Assembly: GCA_963931925.1 (NCBI GenBank)
Contig: OZ007581.1
Span: 28,198,312 to 28,262,311 of the forward strand
Length of the DNA: 64,000 nt
Direction of reading: 5' to 3'
DNA from: Onchidella celtica
Lineage: Eukaryota; Mollusca; Gastropoda; Systellommatophora; Onchidiidae
This document shows, piece by piece, positions 1-9,358 of this stretch. Each line of letters begins with the position of its first letter. Position 1 is the stretch's first letter. The notes under the pieces were generated by a model, which was not told the origin of the DNA, made no database searches, and saw only the letters and a program-made list of their open reading frames with translations. The position numbers and the translations under genes are program-made.

Positions 1-321
1 ACGTTTGAAAGCATTGATCTTCTTGGGCATTACGAAGATCCTGACATTGTCAGCTGAGTTCTGCTATATCAGGCTCTTCCTTTTGACTCGGCACAATATT
101 GTCTGCTTTTCTGGGTCTCTTAGCTGTAGTCTGGTTTTCTTTCTTTGTTGTCGTTGGTTATTTTCAATTTAGTTCTCGTCATCTTGTATCAATCTTCATC
201 GCCACCGTCTACTGTGAAAAAGCAAAAAAAATGTCTGCCAAACCAAACTTGAAGAATTTATATCGAGTTATTTTCATGGACAGTGTAAGAGACTGTGAAG
301 AAGTTATTTTGTTTCATGGGT
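1..321. other. Left edge, no supported gene
   Basis: AT-rich sequence with one short plus-strand reading frame (99-323). It encodes a hydrophobic stretch that looks like a membrane segment followed by a basic region, but it starts with TTG and I see no convincing splice sites or family. It could be an exon of the gene whose tail lies at 1668-3974, or chance. Confidence 0.3.
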
Positions 322-430
322 AATGTAATGTAATGTAAGGTAATGTAATGTAATTAGTTTGTATAGCGCTCAAATTCACTAAAATGATGGGCTCCAAGGT
401 GCTGAACTAAAATTAATGACAGGATTAACA
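322..430 (-). mobile_element. LINE 3' end remnant with pentameric tail
   Basis: Read on the minus strand this ends in GAGCGCTATACAAACTAA followed by repeated TTACA/TTACAT units, a microsatellite-like tail typical of CR1/Jockey-type LINE 3' ends. The same GCGCTATACAA terminus occurs at 8385-8480, where the end of the reverse-transcriptase protein is still legible upstream. Only the 3' UTR end survives here. Confidence 0.6.
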
Positions 431-477
431 TTTTGATGCATTCATCATAACTGACTGCCTTCCTCCCGCGCCTCCTT

Positions 478-600
478 CATAAGATAATGATCAAAGATAA
501 GATAAGATCAGATCAATTTTATTCGTCCTTGTACAAGGAAATTTGTTTTGATCATTGAATACATAACAATACAGTCACAGAAACAGAAAGTATGATGTGT
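478..600. repeat. Dispersed GATAAGATAAG-type repeat fragment
   Basis: Contains AAGATAAGATAAGATCAGAT followed by TTTTATTCGTCC and an AAGGAAATTTGTTT segment, a layout I associate with abundant invertebrate dispersed repeats. A similarly styled stretch is at 53130-53230. There is no coding capacity, and the assignment rests on resemblance only. Confidence 0.3.
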
Positions 601-894
601 AGCGCGCACACACACATATATACACACACACTAATAAATAAACAAAATTAACAGTGCACACAATATGCTTCCCTAACTAAAACACATTGACCTGACACGC
701 AGGACACAATTCAAGTGCACAGATTACGATCAAGATGACGACATTATTGTAACATCCTAGTTGATGATGGAATAAACGATTTAAAGTAGCGCTCAGTTTT
801 AGTTTTCTTTGACAACAGCCTCTGTAGTTACCTGGCATTGATCTCTACTTACCGTCTTATAATTGGGTGAGGTTGATCTCTATTTACCACCTTA

Positions 895-1115
895 TAGCAC
901 AGCGCAGCACTGCTAGGCGTTGTCCACCCACTGCAGGATGTAGCCCCCCCCCCCTCCGACAATGCTTTCCATTCTCTTCTGTCTGTTGTTTACCTCATCC
1001 ATGTTGTTCCTCCTCTCTTTGTAATATCGTCCTCCCAGCTTCTTCCTGGTCGTCCTCTTGTTCTTTTCCCTGTCCTTGGCTGCCATTCAGTGCAAACGTT
1101 TTTTTTGTCCACCTA
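895..1115 (-). mobile_element. RTE-type LINE 3' remnant
   Basis: Read on the minus strand, the sequence encodes in broken frames the C-terminal signature RGRPGRxWEDDI ... TTWMR ... WKAL.E.YILQW, which ends RTE-like non-LTR retrotransposon proteins. The same block is present in the opposite orientation at 15005-15250, including ACAACATGGATGAGG and CTACATCCTGCAGTG. Frameshifts and a C/G homopolymer interrupt the frame, so this is a dead 5'-truncated copy. Confidence 0.65.
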
Positions 1116-1293
1116 TTGTCATTCATCCTCCCCACTTTATAGGTAGGTTAGAAATATTAATTTTTTGTTTAGAACATTTTAGAATTACTTTCCATTAGGA
1201 TTAGGGTTAGGCTCGGCTAACCGACCACAAGAGCATTCACTTTGACGACATGGCCACAATAACTTTTCTGGGAACTGATCACTGTCAGGTTGT

Positions 1294-1581
1294 CAGTGGC
1301 GGATCTACTGTGAAACTAATGTAGGGTAAGTTTCAAGGCCCTTAATCCCGGAGGGGCCTTGACAAACTTTTTTTAATGTCTGAATTTTGGATGTTGCACT
1401 ATTGTTGCTGGTTGCGAAGGGACCCCATAACAGTTCAAGCTTCAGGATCCCAAAAATGTAGGTCCTGAATTTTTTATTTTTTTTAATGAGTGAAATTTGG
1501 ATGCTGCCCTAGTGTTGGTGGTTGTGAAGGGTCTCATAACAGTTCAAGCTTCAGGGTCCTAAAAATGTAGGTCCACCTCTG
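1294..1581. mobile_element. hAT-like MITE, copy 1
   Basis: Bounded by CAGTGGCGGATCTAC on the left and the reverse complement of CAGAGGTGGACCTAC on the right. The flanking octamers CAGGTTGT and CAAGTTGC agree at 6 of 8 positions, as expected for a decayed 8-bp hAT target duplication. The interior holds two tandem versions of a unit (about 1366-1455 and 1465-1575) with TTTTTTTAATG, GGATGxTGC and CATAACAGTTCAAGCTTCAGG. A shorter copy lies at 37814-37978. No transposase is encoded. Confidence 0.6.
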
Positions 1582-1667
1582 CAAGTTGCTAACAAAAATC
1601 GTATCGTCTTTGGCCACTTGGCCCCAAAACAGATCCTACCAATTCATTAACGCCTTTATTTCCACAG

Positions 1668-1853
1668 ATCACTGCCGGAGCAAGAAGCGAATGGACAGGT
1701 TGTCCCGGAAAAAGAGCGGGGCCGGGGAGAGGGCAGGGGACGTTGAGCCCCGACCCCTACCTTCACCACCATCATGGACTTACCCACAGGTGATCGGAGC
1801 CCCGCCCCCAAGAAGTCCTTACAACCGACTCAGAGTTGGCAGGAATTTACGAG
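1668..1853 (+). CDS. Penultimate exon of an unrecognised gene (tail protein)
   Basis: The exon is preceded by the acceptor tract CCTTTATTTCCACAG and followed by the donor ACGAG|GTGTGA; an alternative donor is CCCACAG|GTGATC at 1800. The frame starts two bases into a codon and gives a very basic stretch (SKKRMDRLSRKKSG) then proline-rich sequence (RPLPSPPSWTYP, GAPPPRSPYNRL). It ends after one base of a codon, exactly the phase the exon at 3823 needs. The block is much more GC-rich than its surroundings. The mix of basic and proline-rich sequence suggests a cytoplasmic tail or adaptor region with possible SH3-binding sites (inference). I do not recognise the family. Upstream exons are not identified. 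Confidence 0.45.
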
Positions 1854-2044
1854 GTGTGATTTCGTTCACTTGAAATGGAATCCTCCCAAGTCCAAGCGGT
1901 TTTTTCTCGGTATTAAGTATTCATAGTTTTTTTTTTCCTACACGTAAAGTTGTGTTGTCAATGTAGATATTTATACAAGACATGAGGATTCCAGCACACA
2001 AAAGCACTCCTACTTTGTACTCAGCTGCTTGCGTAAAGAAATAT

Positions 2045-2381
2045 ATCGCCACCTCAGTTCTTGTTTGTTTCATCTCCGCTTTTTGCACAACGGAGAAATT
2101 CGGCATTAAACGTTCGCGGCTTAATATTACGAGATCATCATAGGCATTTCAGTCTCGGGAGACTAATGAGTGATGCGCCCTCCTTGGTCACTCGTTTGCA
2201 GCAGGGACTTTCAGTCCGTGGTGGGACTAAGAATAAATCGGAACTGTGAAACAGCTTGATAAGTGCCACAACGCATTTTAAACAAGTGTCAAAGTGTGCA
2301 TTTGTAATACCTCTTCTACATACTAAGCGGTCCCCAGTTTTTCAGAAAATGGAGATAAAACAAACAAGATCTGCCGTTGCG
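2045..2381 (+). mobile_element. MITE family M1, copy 1
   Basis: A small non-coding element with imperfect terminal inverted repeats of about 40 bp. The left end reads CTCAGTTCTTGTTTGTTT then ATCTCCGCTTTTTGCAC; the right end, reverse-complemented, reads GATCTTGTTTGTTTTATCTC then CATTTTCTGAAAAA. The interior has AAATCGGAACTGTGAAACAG and TGATAAGTGCCACAACGCAT. Other copies are at 4905, 20899, 21157 and, inverted, 57712. This copy carries an extra internal segment of about 80 bp (2130-2215). Confidence 0.65.
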
Positions 2382-2700
2382 TTACATCTAGGTCGCGTTA
2401 TGTCTGTCTTAAATGACAGTTACCTTCCCTTGTTAATTCAAATTTCTAGATCATTCAGGATGTAATAGAACAATACACATCAGAGAAACCAGAGAAAGAT
2501 ACAGAAAATTCCTTTAACCATCCTCAATCCGCCTTAACGAGGCATTATAGCCAGGGTTGTGCCAAATTTTATTAACGTTCCATGCTATTCAACTCCCTCT
2601 GTTATGCCTGTTATTGAGTTACGACATGTTCATGTAATAATGCGACAGTTTGATGTATCATACATGTGATATTAAACGCTCCGTGAAAGGGATAGTAAAC
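2382..2700. other. Intron or intergenic sequence, nothing identified
   Basis: Ordinary AT-rich sequence between the M1 element and the repeat at 2729. It lies inside the presumed intron linking the exons at 1668 and 3823. I see no coding signal or repeat. Confidence 0.4.
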
Positions 2701-2728
2701 CCAGCCAGCAAACCCTTCGAAGTGTGAC

Positions 2729-2845
2729 GCATAAGAGTGATGTCAAGTTCAACCATAGGAATGACATTGTTCCTAAGTAGATCCGTTAGTTACAAAATCG
2801 CGCCCGACAACAGTCTGATGTTGGGAATTTGCCCTTGTGGTAACC
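2729..2845 (-). repeat. Single inverted copy of the 38.8-kb tandem unit
   Basis: GATGTCAAGTTCAACCATAG then GAATGACATTGTTCCTAA and CTGATGTTGG match the reverse complement of the tandem units at 38770-39100, where GGAATGACATCGATCC and ATGTTGGCAATCTGATGAG are found. One diverged copy of a dispersed repeat. Confidence 0.4.
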
Positions 2846-2887
2846 CTATCAACCGTACCGAAATCCTATAGGCTACAGATCTAGGTT

Positions 2888-3105
2888 ATTGGTCTTGTCC
2901 ACAGCATCCGCTCGTCTTCGCTATTTTACGGAAAATGACGTATGAGAAAGTAAACAGTTTTTGCCTCTATAGCGGAGAGGTGCGGAGCAGAACGGATGAT
3001 GTGGACAGGTATACAGAGGCAGAGGTGTTTTTGCTTTTTCATACGTCATTTTCCGTAAAACAGCGGAGCGGAACTGATGCTGTGGACAAGACGACTAATG
3101 CATCT
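2888..3105. repeat. Long hairpin / foldback element
   Basis: Two inverted arms of about 80 bases flank a short centre. The left arm contains CTTGTCCACAGCATCCGCTC then TTTTACGGAAAATGACGTAT. The right arm, reverse-complemented, contains CTTGTCCACAGCATCAG then CGCTGTTTTACGGAAAATGA and CGTATGAAAAAGC. The centre (about 2965-3020) repeats the GCGGAG...GATGATGTGGACAG words. It looks like a foldback MITE and would form a strong hairpin. Confidence 0.6.
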
Positions 3106-3822
3106 ATAAAACTTCGGATTCTGTGGCATTTCTGTCTGTTGCATATTCCGCATGCACTGTGTAAACACCGTTTCATTGGCCTTGTTGCTGTTGTTGCTGT
3201 TGTTGTTGTTGTGAATAGGCCTATTTGTTGTTCTGTTTTTGTTCTGTCGGTGCAGTCTGTGATAAGCTTTTGTCTTTGTGACCTTTTCACTTACGCATAT
3301 CTTTCTATTTACCACCCTGTAGTTACGATAGATTAATCTCTATTCTACAGTTTATAGTTATGGGCAAGGGCGCGGGGGGGGGGGGGGGCTAAAAACGAAG
3401 TACGTTCGCTCGGGGGGAGGGGGAGGGGTATGAAAATGCATGTGGGGACTTCTAATTTTTTTCGGGAGGGCGGGGTCTAGCCTAGGGAGACTTAGTTTGC
3501 TTTTCTATGTTGGTCATGAATTTAACAAAAGGAATAAAAGACAATTAAGAAAAAACAATAAATGGATTATTCATTAGAATTGCAAAACATGTAATTGGGG
3601 TGGGGGAGGGGGGGTGGGAGAGGGGTGTAGCCAAGCCATGTGTATGAAAAACGTACGTGGAAAGGGAGAGAGGAGGTGAGGGGGATAGACAGAACTAGCC
3701 AAAAGCGAGTGTAGAATATTACTTTACGGATGCTCCCCCCGCCCCACCTAGGCCTACTATTCCACTGAATATCGATGTCTCAATATGGCTAAAGACTGTT
3801 TTACGGGGTGCTATAATTTCAG
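3106..3822. other. Intron sequence with G-rich tracts
   Basis: Within the presumed last intron of the 1668-3974 gene. It includes a (GTT)n patch at 3184-3214, a run of about 16 G at 3373-3388, and further G-rich stretches near 3412-3430 and 3597-3625 plus a C-rich stretch near 3733-3750. No coding signal is seen. Confidence 0.4.
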
Positions 3823-3974
3823 ATGACACCGGCTACGACTCAGATGCAAGCATGCATTACTGCAAGCCATTTGACGATCTAGGGGAAGTAACTCAAGAAA
3901 AGCCTCCGTTTCAGACATTTGGGAAGCATTCACCTCCCCTCTATGCCACATCTGCGACTATCATCACTGCCTAA
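3823..3974 (+). CDS. Terminal exon of an unrecognised gene (tail protein)
   Basis: Preceded by the acceptor CTATAATTTCAG. It opens with two bases that complete the codon left by the exon ending at 1853, giving Asp. It then reads 49 codons to TAA at 3972-3974. The peptide is hydrophilic and non-repetitive: DTGYDSDASMHYCKPFDDLG, then a KPPFQTFGKHSPPLYATSA segment and a short ATIITA end. The acidic, Tyr- and Ser-rich start and the Ile-Ile-Thr-Ala C terminus are reminiscent of receptor cytoplasmic tails, but I do not recognise a family. It is too short for simple ORF listing and rests on splice-phase agreement and peptide character. An (AATG)n microsatellite begins directly after the stop. Confidence 0.5.
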
Positions 3975-3975
3975 G

Positions 3976-4103
3976 AATGAATGATTGAATGAATGGATGA
4001 ATGAATGAATGAATGAATGAATGAATGAATGAATGAATGAATGAATGAATGAATTAATTAATTAATTAATTAATTAATTAATTAATTAATTAATTAATTA
4101 ATG
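3976..4103. repeat. (AATG)n to (ATTA)n microsatellite
   Basis: About 75 bp of AATG units pass without a break into about 50 bp of AATT/TTAA units. It starts one base after the TAA stop of the exon ending at 3974, so it would form the start of that transcript's 3' UTR. Confidence 0.9.
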
Positions 4104-4362
4104 ACATAGTCAACAAACTACCATGTAAATGACTCAATTAATGAGCCACTATAATGAACAAGCGAGTGTGTAGATAATTGAATGAATAAAATGGCATAAT
4201 TATTATACGAATCATAAAATTATGATAATTGATGCTTCAGAGAAAGAAAATAGAGCACAAAGTCAGCTTAGGAACAACTGCTTTGTCAATCTTGTGTACT
4301 GTCTACTGATCACTAGACACTGTAAATTGTGTAAATTGTTTATTCGTCACTAGTTATTGGTG
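4104..4362. other. AT-rich spacer
   Basis: AT-rich sequence with scattered AATGA words between two AATG microsatellites. No gene seen. Confidence 0.4.
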
Positions 4363-4682
4363 TATAATGAATGAATGAATGAATGAATGAAAGAATGCAT
4401 GAATAAATGAATAAATGAGTGAATGAATGAATGAACGAAAGAAAAATGAATGAATGAATGAATAAACAAACAAGAGTGAATGTATGGCTGAATGAATGGA
4501 TGGATAGATGAATGAATGGATAAACGAACGAATGAATGAACGGATGAATGAATGAGCAAACCAGCAAACGAATGCATGAATGAATGAATGAATGAATAAA
4601 TGAATAAATGAATGAATGAATGAATGAATGAATGAATGAATGAATGAATGAATGAATGAATGAATGAATGAATGAACGAAAA
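4363..4682. repeat. (AATG)n microsatellite, interrupted
   Basis: About 320 bp of AATG units with point-mutated variants (AACG, AAAG, GATG). On the minus strand this creates long apparent reading frames of HSFI repeats with no biological meaning. Confidence 0.9.
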
Positions 4683-4904
4683 AAAAAGAAACAAAAAAAA
4701 AAGTCTCTTCCTCTCCTTACTGTATTTTGTGTCCTTCGTTAAGCTTCGTCATGCGTAAATAAAATTACAGAAGAAAAGAACAACATTGAAGTCGTGTTCA
4801 TATTACTACCGTTTTGTTCATGATGGTAAAGCTTCTGTGGTGATTATGATAAAAGGTAATGTTGATGATGAGAAAGATGATGGTGATGGTCATGAGGAGT
4901 CATT

Positions 4905-5148
4905 TCGCCACCTCAGTTCTTGTTTGTTCCAGCTCCACTTTTTGCACAACTGAGAAATTCGACTTTAAACATTTTTTTACGGCTTTAGTTTTATGATAAG
5001 CAGTTAGAATAAATCGGAACTGTGAAACAGCTTGGTAAGTGCCACAACGCAGTTTAAACAGTGTGCATTTATTATGCCTCTTCTCCTAAAAAATCTCCAG
5101 TTTTTCAGAAAATGGAGATAGCACAAACCAAGAACTATAAGTTCGCGA
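4905..5148 (+). mobile_element. MITE family M1, copy 2
   Basis: Starts TCGCCACCTCAGTTCTTGTT and ends with AACCAAGAACTATAAG TTCGCGA. The interior carries AAATCGGAACTGTGAAACAG and GGTAAGTGCCACAACGCA. The 5'-TCGC and TCGCGA ends show the inverted-terminal structure well. Imperfect repeats of CATGATGGTAAAG...CTGTGGTGATTATGAT flank it (about 4820 and 5156). Confidence 0.65.
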
Positions 5149-5845
5149 TTTGTTCATGATGGTAAAGAGCCTGTGGTGATTATGATCGACAAAGTACTGA
5201 CGTTGATGACGATGATAGAACAATGGTTTTCAACCTATTTCGGGCAATGCCCCCCTTAAGATCCAAATTTTCTTTCATTCCCCCCCTCCCCCCCCCCTTC
5301 TTTCTCTCTCTCCCCCTTACTCAAACCCAACGTATACATTTCACAAGGAGATAGACTAACCACAAATTATGATGTTAAGTTTCTCAAAGCCTTATTAATG
5401 ACAATCAGAGTGTTGATTATTCATTATAGGACAGATGCATTCTTTATCAAATGCACCAAAAAGAAAAAAAATGGCCTTATGTGTTCATAAAACCAATCTA
5501 CACAGTCATGTTGTTGAACAAGTAATCAATGCTTGGTCTCTTGTACGAGTATTTGCCCTCAAATTGACTCCAATAATGACTGTTTTCGCCCAAATCGCTC
5601 ACGTTGAGAACCGCTGTGGCAGACGATAGTGGAGGTGATAAGGAGTCTTTTTTTTTTTATTTGAAGTGTTATTCATCCTCTATTGTTTGGACATATTTGG
5701 AATGAATTGTGTCACAGACAATAATACATGTTCATAAATGCGCGGTTTTTACCTCAAGTGGGGCTGTACGCAAAATGATGATGATAATGAAGCTGCTCAC
5801 GGGAAAAAAATCAATGTTTGCAAAGAGATACAGACATAGAGAGTC
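5149..5845. other. Intergenic, nothing identified
   Basis: Includes a C/CT-rich patch at 5278-5320 and AT-rich sequence. The plus-strand reading frames here are short and lack splice context. Confidence 0.4.
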
Positions 5846-5965
5846 GAAGAAGAGAGAGGGGGGGGAGAGGGGGAGAGAGGGGGGGAGAAAGAGAGAGGAA
5901 GGAAAGAAAGAGAGGAGTCCAAGGAGGAGGAGAGAAAGAGAAATGAAGGAAAGAGAGGGGGCGAA
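5846..5965. repeat. Purine-rich GA/GGA tract
   Basis: A polypurine stretch of GAGAG, GGGGGAGA and GGAAAGA words. The Arg/Glu-rich reading frame across it (5709-6095) is a product of the simple sequence. Confidence 0.8.
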
Positions 5966-6220
5966 AGATGGAGGAGACGATCGAGGCAAAAGGAGGTGTC
6001 TGAAAAGGAACGTTACACGTCAAACAAATTGTAAGTGGAAACAAAGAAATAAAGACGGTATGAAGATAAGAAAATCAAGGACCAAGTCACGATGACGATG
6101 TTGACGACGACAATTGTGATCAAATACTGGCTAGGAACAACAACGACTACAATATCATCATTAATAACAATAATGTTGACGCTAATGATCGATATTATTC
6201 GACTTCACACCTGACATACA

Positions 6221-6320
6221 AACAGGCTAATAATAAGAAGAAGAAGAACAATAGTAGTAGTAGAAATAGTAGTATAGTAGTAATATTGACAATAATAATA
6301 ACAATGATAATAATATTACC
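6221..6320. repeat. (AAT/AGT/AAG)n trinucleotide patch
   Basis: Short runs of AATAAT, AAGAAGAAG and AGTAGTAG units with interruptions. Simple sequence only. Confidence 0.6.
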
Positions 6321-6368
6321 AATAAAAATTGAGTAACATAATTCATTAATCCCGAAAGGCTCCAAATG

Positions 6369-6401
6369 AGATAGATGATTAGATAGATTAGATAGATGGA
6401 C

Positions 6402-6471
<70 letters not shown>

Positions 6472-6524
6472 ATAGATTGATAGATAAATATAGGTAGAAA
6501 AACAGACAAATAGATAGATAGATT

Positions 6525-6616
<92 letters not shown>

Positions 6617-6716
6617 ATAGACTGATAGATAAATATAGGTAGAAAAACAGACAAATAGATAGATAGATAGATAGATTGTAGATAGATAGATAGATTAGAT
6701 AGATAGATAGATAGAT

Positions 6717-6808
<92 letters not shown>
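6369..6808. repeat. (GATA)n microsatellite with higher-order unit
   Basis: About 440 bp of GATA repeats. A non-GATA linker (GATAAATATAGGTAGAAAAA then CAGACAAATAGATAG) occurs twice, near 6480-6510 and 6625-6660. The array therefore expanded by duplicating a larger block as well as single units. Minus-strand YLSI-repeat reading frames are artefacts. Confidence 0.9.
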
Positions 6809-7429
6809 AAATAGTAATGGTTGAAATGCAAAACTAGCTGCAAGGCTATAAATTTGATATTATGTCACAGAAACGACATTTTTTACGAAAGACCTGTCTC
6901 TGAATAAAAGGAACAGTATAGTTGCAATAATATTGGAGCATAATGTTATCCCTCAGTCGCGCCATTATTACTCGTCGTTATTTGAGTAAAATCGACATTA
7001 ATATTAATATTACTATTATTATTATTATTATTAGTGCATTTCCCACCATACAAAAATTACACAGATATTCGGGTCCAAAAAACTGAACTCAGGCTGGTGG
7101 AAAATGGCTAATTTAACGGCTTGAAGTCACTCATTCCGAAGATCGTGCATTGTGCACAATAGTTTCGTAACCTAAACTAGGTCTAGATCTAGTCGAATTT
7201 TTTTATTTAACATAGCTTCATTGGTTTCCTGCGACTTCCTGTGCGTGCAGATTTGCTTTCGTTTTTAGGAGTGAACCAGTGTGGTGCGAATGAGAGGTCA
7301 CTGATAACACAGGTTGATCTAAAGTTTCAGTACCAAATTCATGTCAGAATTTTGTATTGCATCTTCTTAAAAAGGATAGATCTATTCATTGATGTAGAAT
7401 TCAGCACAGTTGACACAAGTATCAAGTCA
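6809..7429. other. Intergenic, nothing identified
   Basis: AT-rich sequence with a short (ATT)n patch at 7008-7032. No supported gene. Confidence 0.4.
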
Positions 7430-7815
7430 CAATCTTAGATTTGGATCTAGATCTAGATTCTAGATCTAAATATTCTAGATCTAGATCTAGATCTAGATTT
7501 TATAGATAGTTATAAGATAGATAGGCCCTAATTTTAGATGATCTATATCTAGATCTAGATCTAGACTAGATCTAGAGGTCTAGAGTCTTGGTAATCGAGA
7601 TCTAGACTAGATATCTAGTCTAAAACTAAGTAAAACGTCTAAATATGTCTAGATCTAATTAACTTGTGAACAATGTGTAACAGTGAGCTTTACTTAATAA
7701 CGGTAAAAATTACATGTAACGCATACGGAACTCCTCCCGTTCTTAACCTTGCAGAGTTCATAAAACTTAGTCTAGAGCTAGATCTAGAAAATCTAGACCT
7801 CTAGATCTAGACTAG
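7430..7815. repeat. Palindromic CTAGATCTAGAT tract
   Basis: Dense clusters of the self-complementary words CTAGATCTAG and AGATCTAGATCT at about 7440-7500, 7535-7585, 7600-7660 and 7765-7820, separated by AT-rich sequence. Isolated copies flank it at 7183, 8028 and 39814. The word is its own reverse complement, so the tract could extrude cruciforms. No coding content. Confidence 0.7.
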
Positions 7816-8384
7816 ATATAGAGCTAGGCCTGCTTTGTCACAAAATTACTGTAAATTGGTAGCAAAATTAAAATGACTTTACCGTTGAATTTAATTAGTT
7901 TAGGCTGAACATAAATATTTGCAAAGCACTATGCGATGATCTCTTGCAGTTGCACAAGGGGTCTTGACTCTTGAGGACGAGAGAAAAATTAACGTGATCG
8001 TTTAGAAAGAGCGAACAGAGCATGCATCTAGATCTAGATGGTTTGATCCCAATGTATTTTTTGGAAAGAGTACCGTATGAGTTACACAACTTTAGTCGGG
8101 TGCTATTTCTTGTTCTGAGTGTTGGTAGCTGAGCTATGCATTTACTAAAAAAACATCCACCTAGCTTGCCAGGGACAGCCTGCGACCCCCTGCTCATAGA
8201 TGCTCCTAAAGTCATATCCTTGTAATATCTTTACAGTTTGTTCATATGAAACGTGATCCTCTGCACTTTAAAAAAAAAAAATTGTAATTCTGTTTTGTGC
8301 GTGTTATAGTGATAAACATTTTATGCATGATGAAAAGTGCATGTTAATGTAGGCCTAGTAGTTTTTGTCAAGGTTCTGAAATGA
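7816..8384. other. Intergenic, nothing identified
   Basis: AT-rich spacer between the palindromic tract and the LINE remnant. The minus-strand reading frame at 7895-8215 has no recognisable domain and crosses a CTAGATCTAGAT copy. Confidence 0.4.
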
Positions 8385-8790
8385 GTTTTAATGTAAAGTA
8401 ACGTAATAATTAACTTGTATAGCGCTCAGATCCACAAAAAATGATGTGCTCTATGACGCTGAACTAAAATTAAAAACGGTTAACATAAGATCAATTCATT
8501 ATGCTTCCAATCACGCACATTAACAAACACTTGATCTGCACTCATCCTCAAACCTGTGAAACCAAAAAGGGACATCAATCATTTTCAATGATTGAAAAGA
8601 GTCTTAACTAATTTGGTTTTGAGCCTATTTTTAAATGTGACGATGTTTTTGTTTTTTCTGGTGTCAATGCTAACAGTTTAGGCCCACCAATAGAAATAAG
8701 CCTTTTCACCAAGCGATAATCTGACTGTGGGTGTCTCAAGAAGCTTTGCGTCTGCTGATCTTAAAGTGCATGATGGCTGGTATGATTCCA
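8385..8790 (-). mobile_element. CR1/Jockey-like LINE C-terminal remnant
   Basis: Read on the minus strand, degenerate frames encode the motif LLETPTVRLSLGEKAY and then TFKNRLKTKLVKTLFNH followed by a stop. This matches the conserved end of CR1/Jockey-type reverse transcriptases, where a RVRLxxxGxRAFSVAAPxLWNSLP-like block precedes FKxxLKTxLF. The block between them is mutated, including loss of the usual LWNSLP. The 3' UTR ends in GAGCGCTATACAAGTTAA, as at 322-430. It lies just upstream of MTERF4, in the presumed first intron. Confidence 0.65.
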
Positions 8791-8863
8791 CCATCTCTGA
8801 AATATAGTAAAAACTGAATTGTCCAATACACAGAATTTAAAAATCATTCGTTTATGTTTGCAG

Positions 8864-8953
8864 GTGATAGTGCCGATGTCCACGCCAGTTGCTACGAGAA
8901 ATTCTAACCTTGTGATGGACTGTTGACTTTGAGTGATAGGGAAAAATTCCAGG
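8864..8953 (+). other. MTERF4: MTERF4 5' UTR portion of coding exon 1
   Basis: An acceptor-like TTTATGTTTGCAG ends at 8863. The following 90 bases contain in-frame stops (TGA at 8930-8932) before the ATG at 8954, so they would be 5' UTR. An upstream non-coding exon is implied but not located; transcription could equally begin nearer. Confidence 0.4.
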
Positions 8954-9358
8954 ATGGTGCCTATCAGGCCAACTCAAATGTTTCGGTTTGTGAATGTGAC
9001 TGGGCTATGCAAGACCAGTCATCGGACAAAACAATTTAGGTGTTCTTATACTGCTGAGATGAGGACAGTTCGAATCCCAACGTTATATCCCAACATGGCA
9101 AAAACAATGCCAGAGCAAAAGCATTACCATCATTGTATGTGGATGTCTCAATCAAATTGTCATTCAGTGATGGGAAATAAAAGTTTATATGCATCATCCA
9201 TCCTGTTCAAATCACAGTTTTCATCCATGGTAACTGACCAAGGAGGTGAAACAATTGATTTTCCTGACTTTTCAGCACAGGGTCAGAAAGTTTTGGATGC
9301 TGCAAAGAAGGTAGATGTCATGGCGGGCTCTGTGCCAATGACAGACGTTATTACTTTG
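8954..9358 (+). CDS. MTERF4: MTERF4-like protein, coding exon 1 (N terminus)
   Basis: ATG at 8954 is the first Met after an in-frame TGA at 8930. It gives 135 codons ending at TTG|GTAGGT (donor at 9359), in phase 0 with the exon at 10750. The first 40 or so residues are rich in Arg, Lys, Ser and Thr with almost no acidic residues, as expected for a mitochondrial targeting sequence. The rest is a weakly conserved linker ending in a VMAGSVPMTDVITL segment that leads into the first mTERF repeat. A second donor-like GTAATT at 9363 would shift the phase, so I prefer 9359. The 1391-bp intron has no other exon I can see. Confidence 0.7.

Noticed and set aside
2256..2465. Frame shared with 57608-57832
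   Set aside because: The shared peptide comes from the M1 MITE present at both places.
4340..4694. Long minus-strand frames rich in HSFI repeats
   Set aside because: They are translations of the (AATG)n microsatellite.
5709..6095. Arg/Glu-rich 128-residue frame
   Set aside because: Most of it is a polypurine GA tract open in several frames; no domain.
6195..6843. Minus-strand frames of YLSI repeats
   Set aside because: They are translations of the (GATA)n microsatellite.
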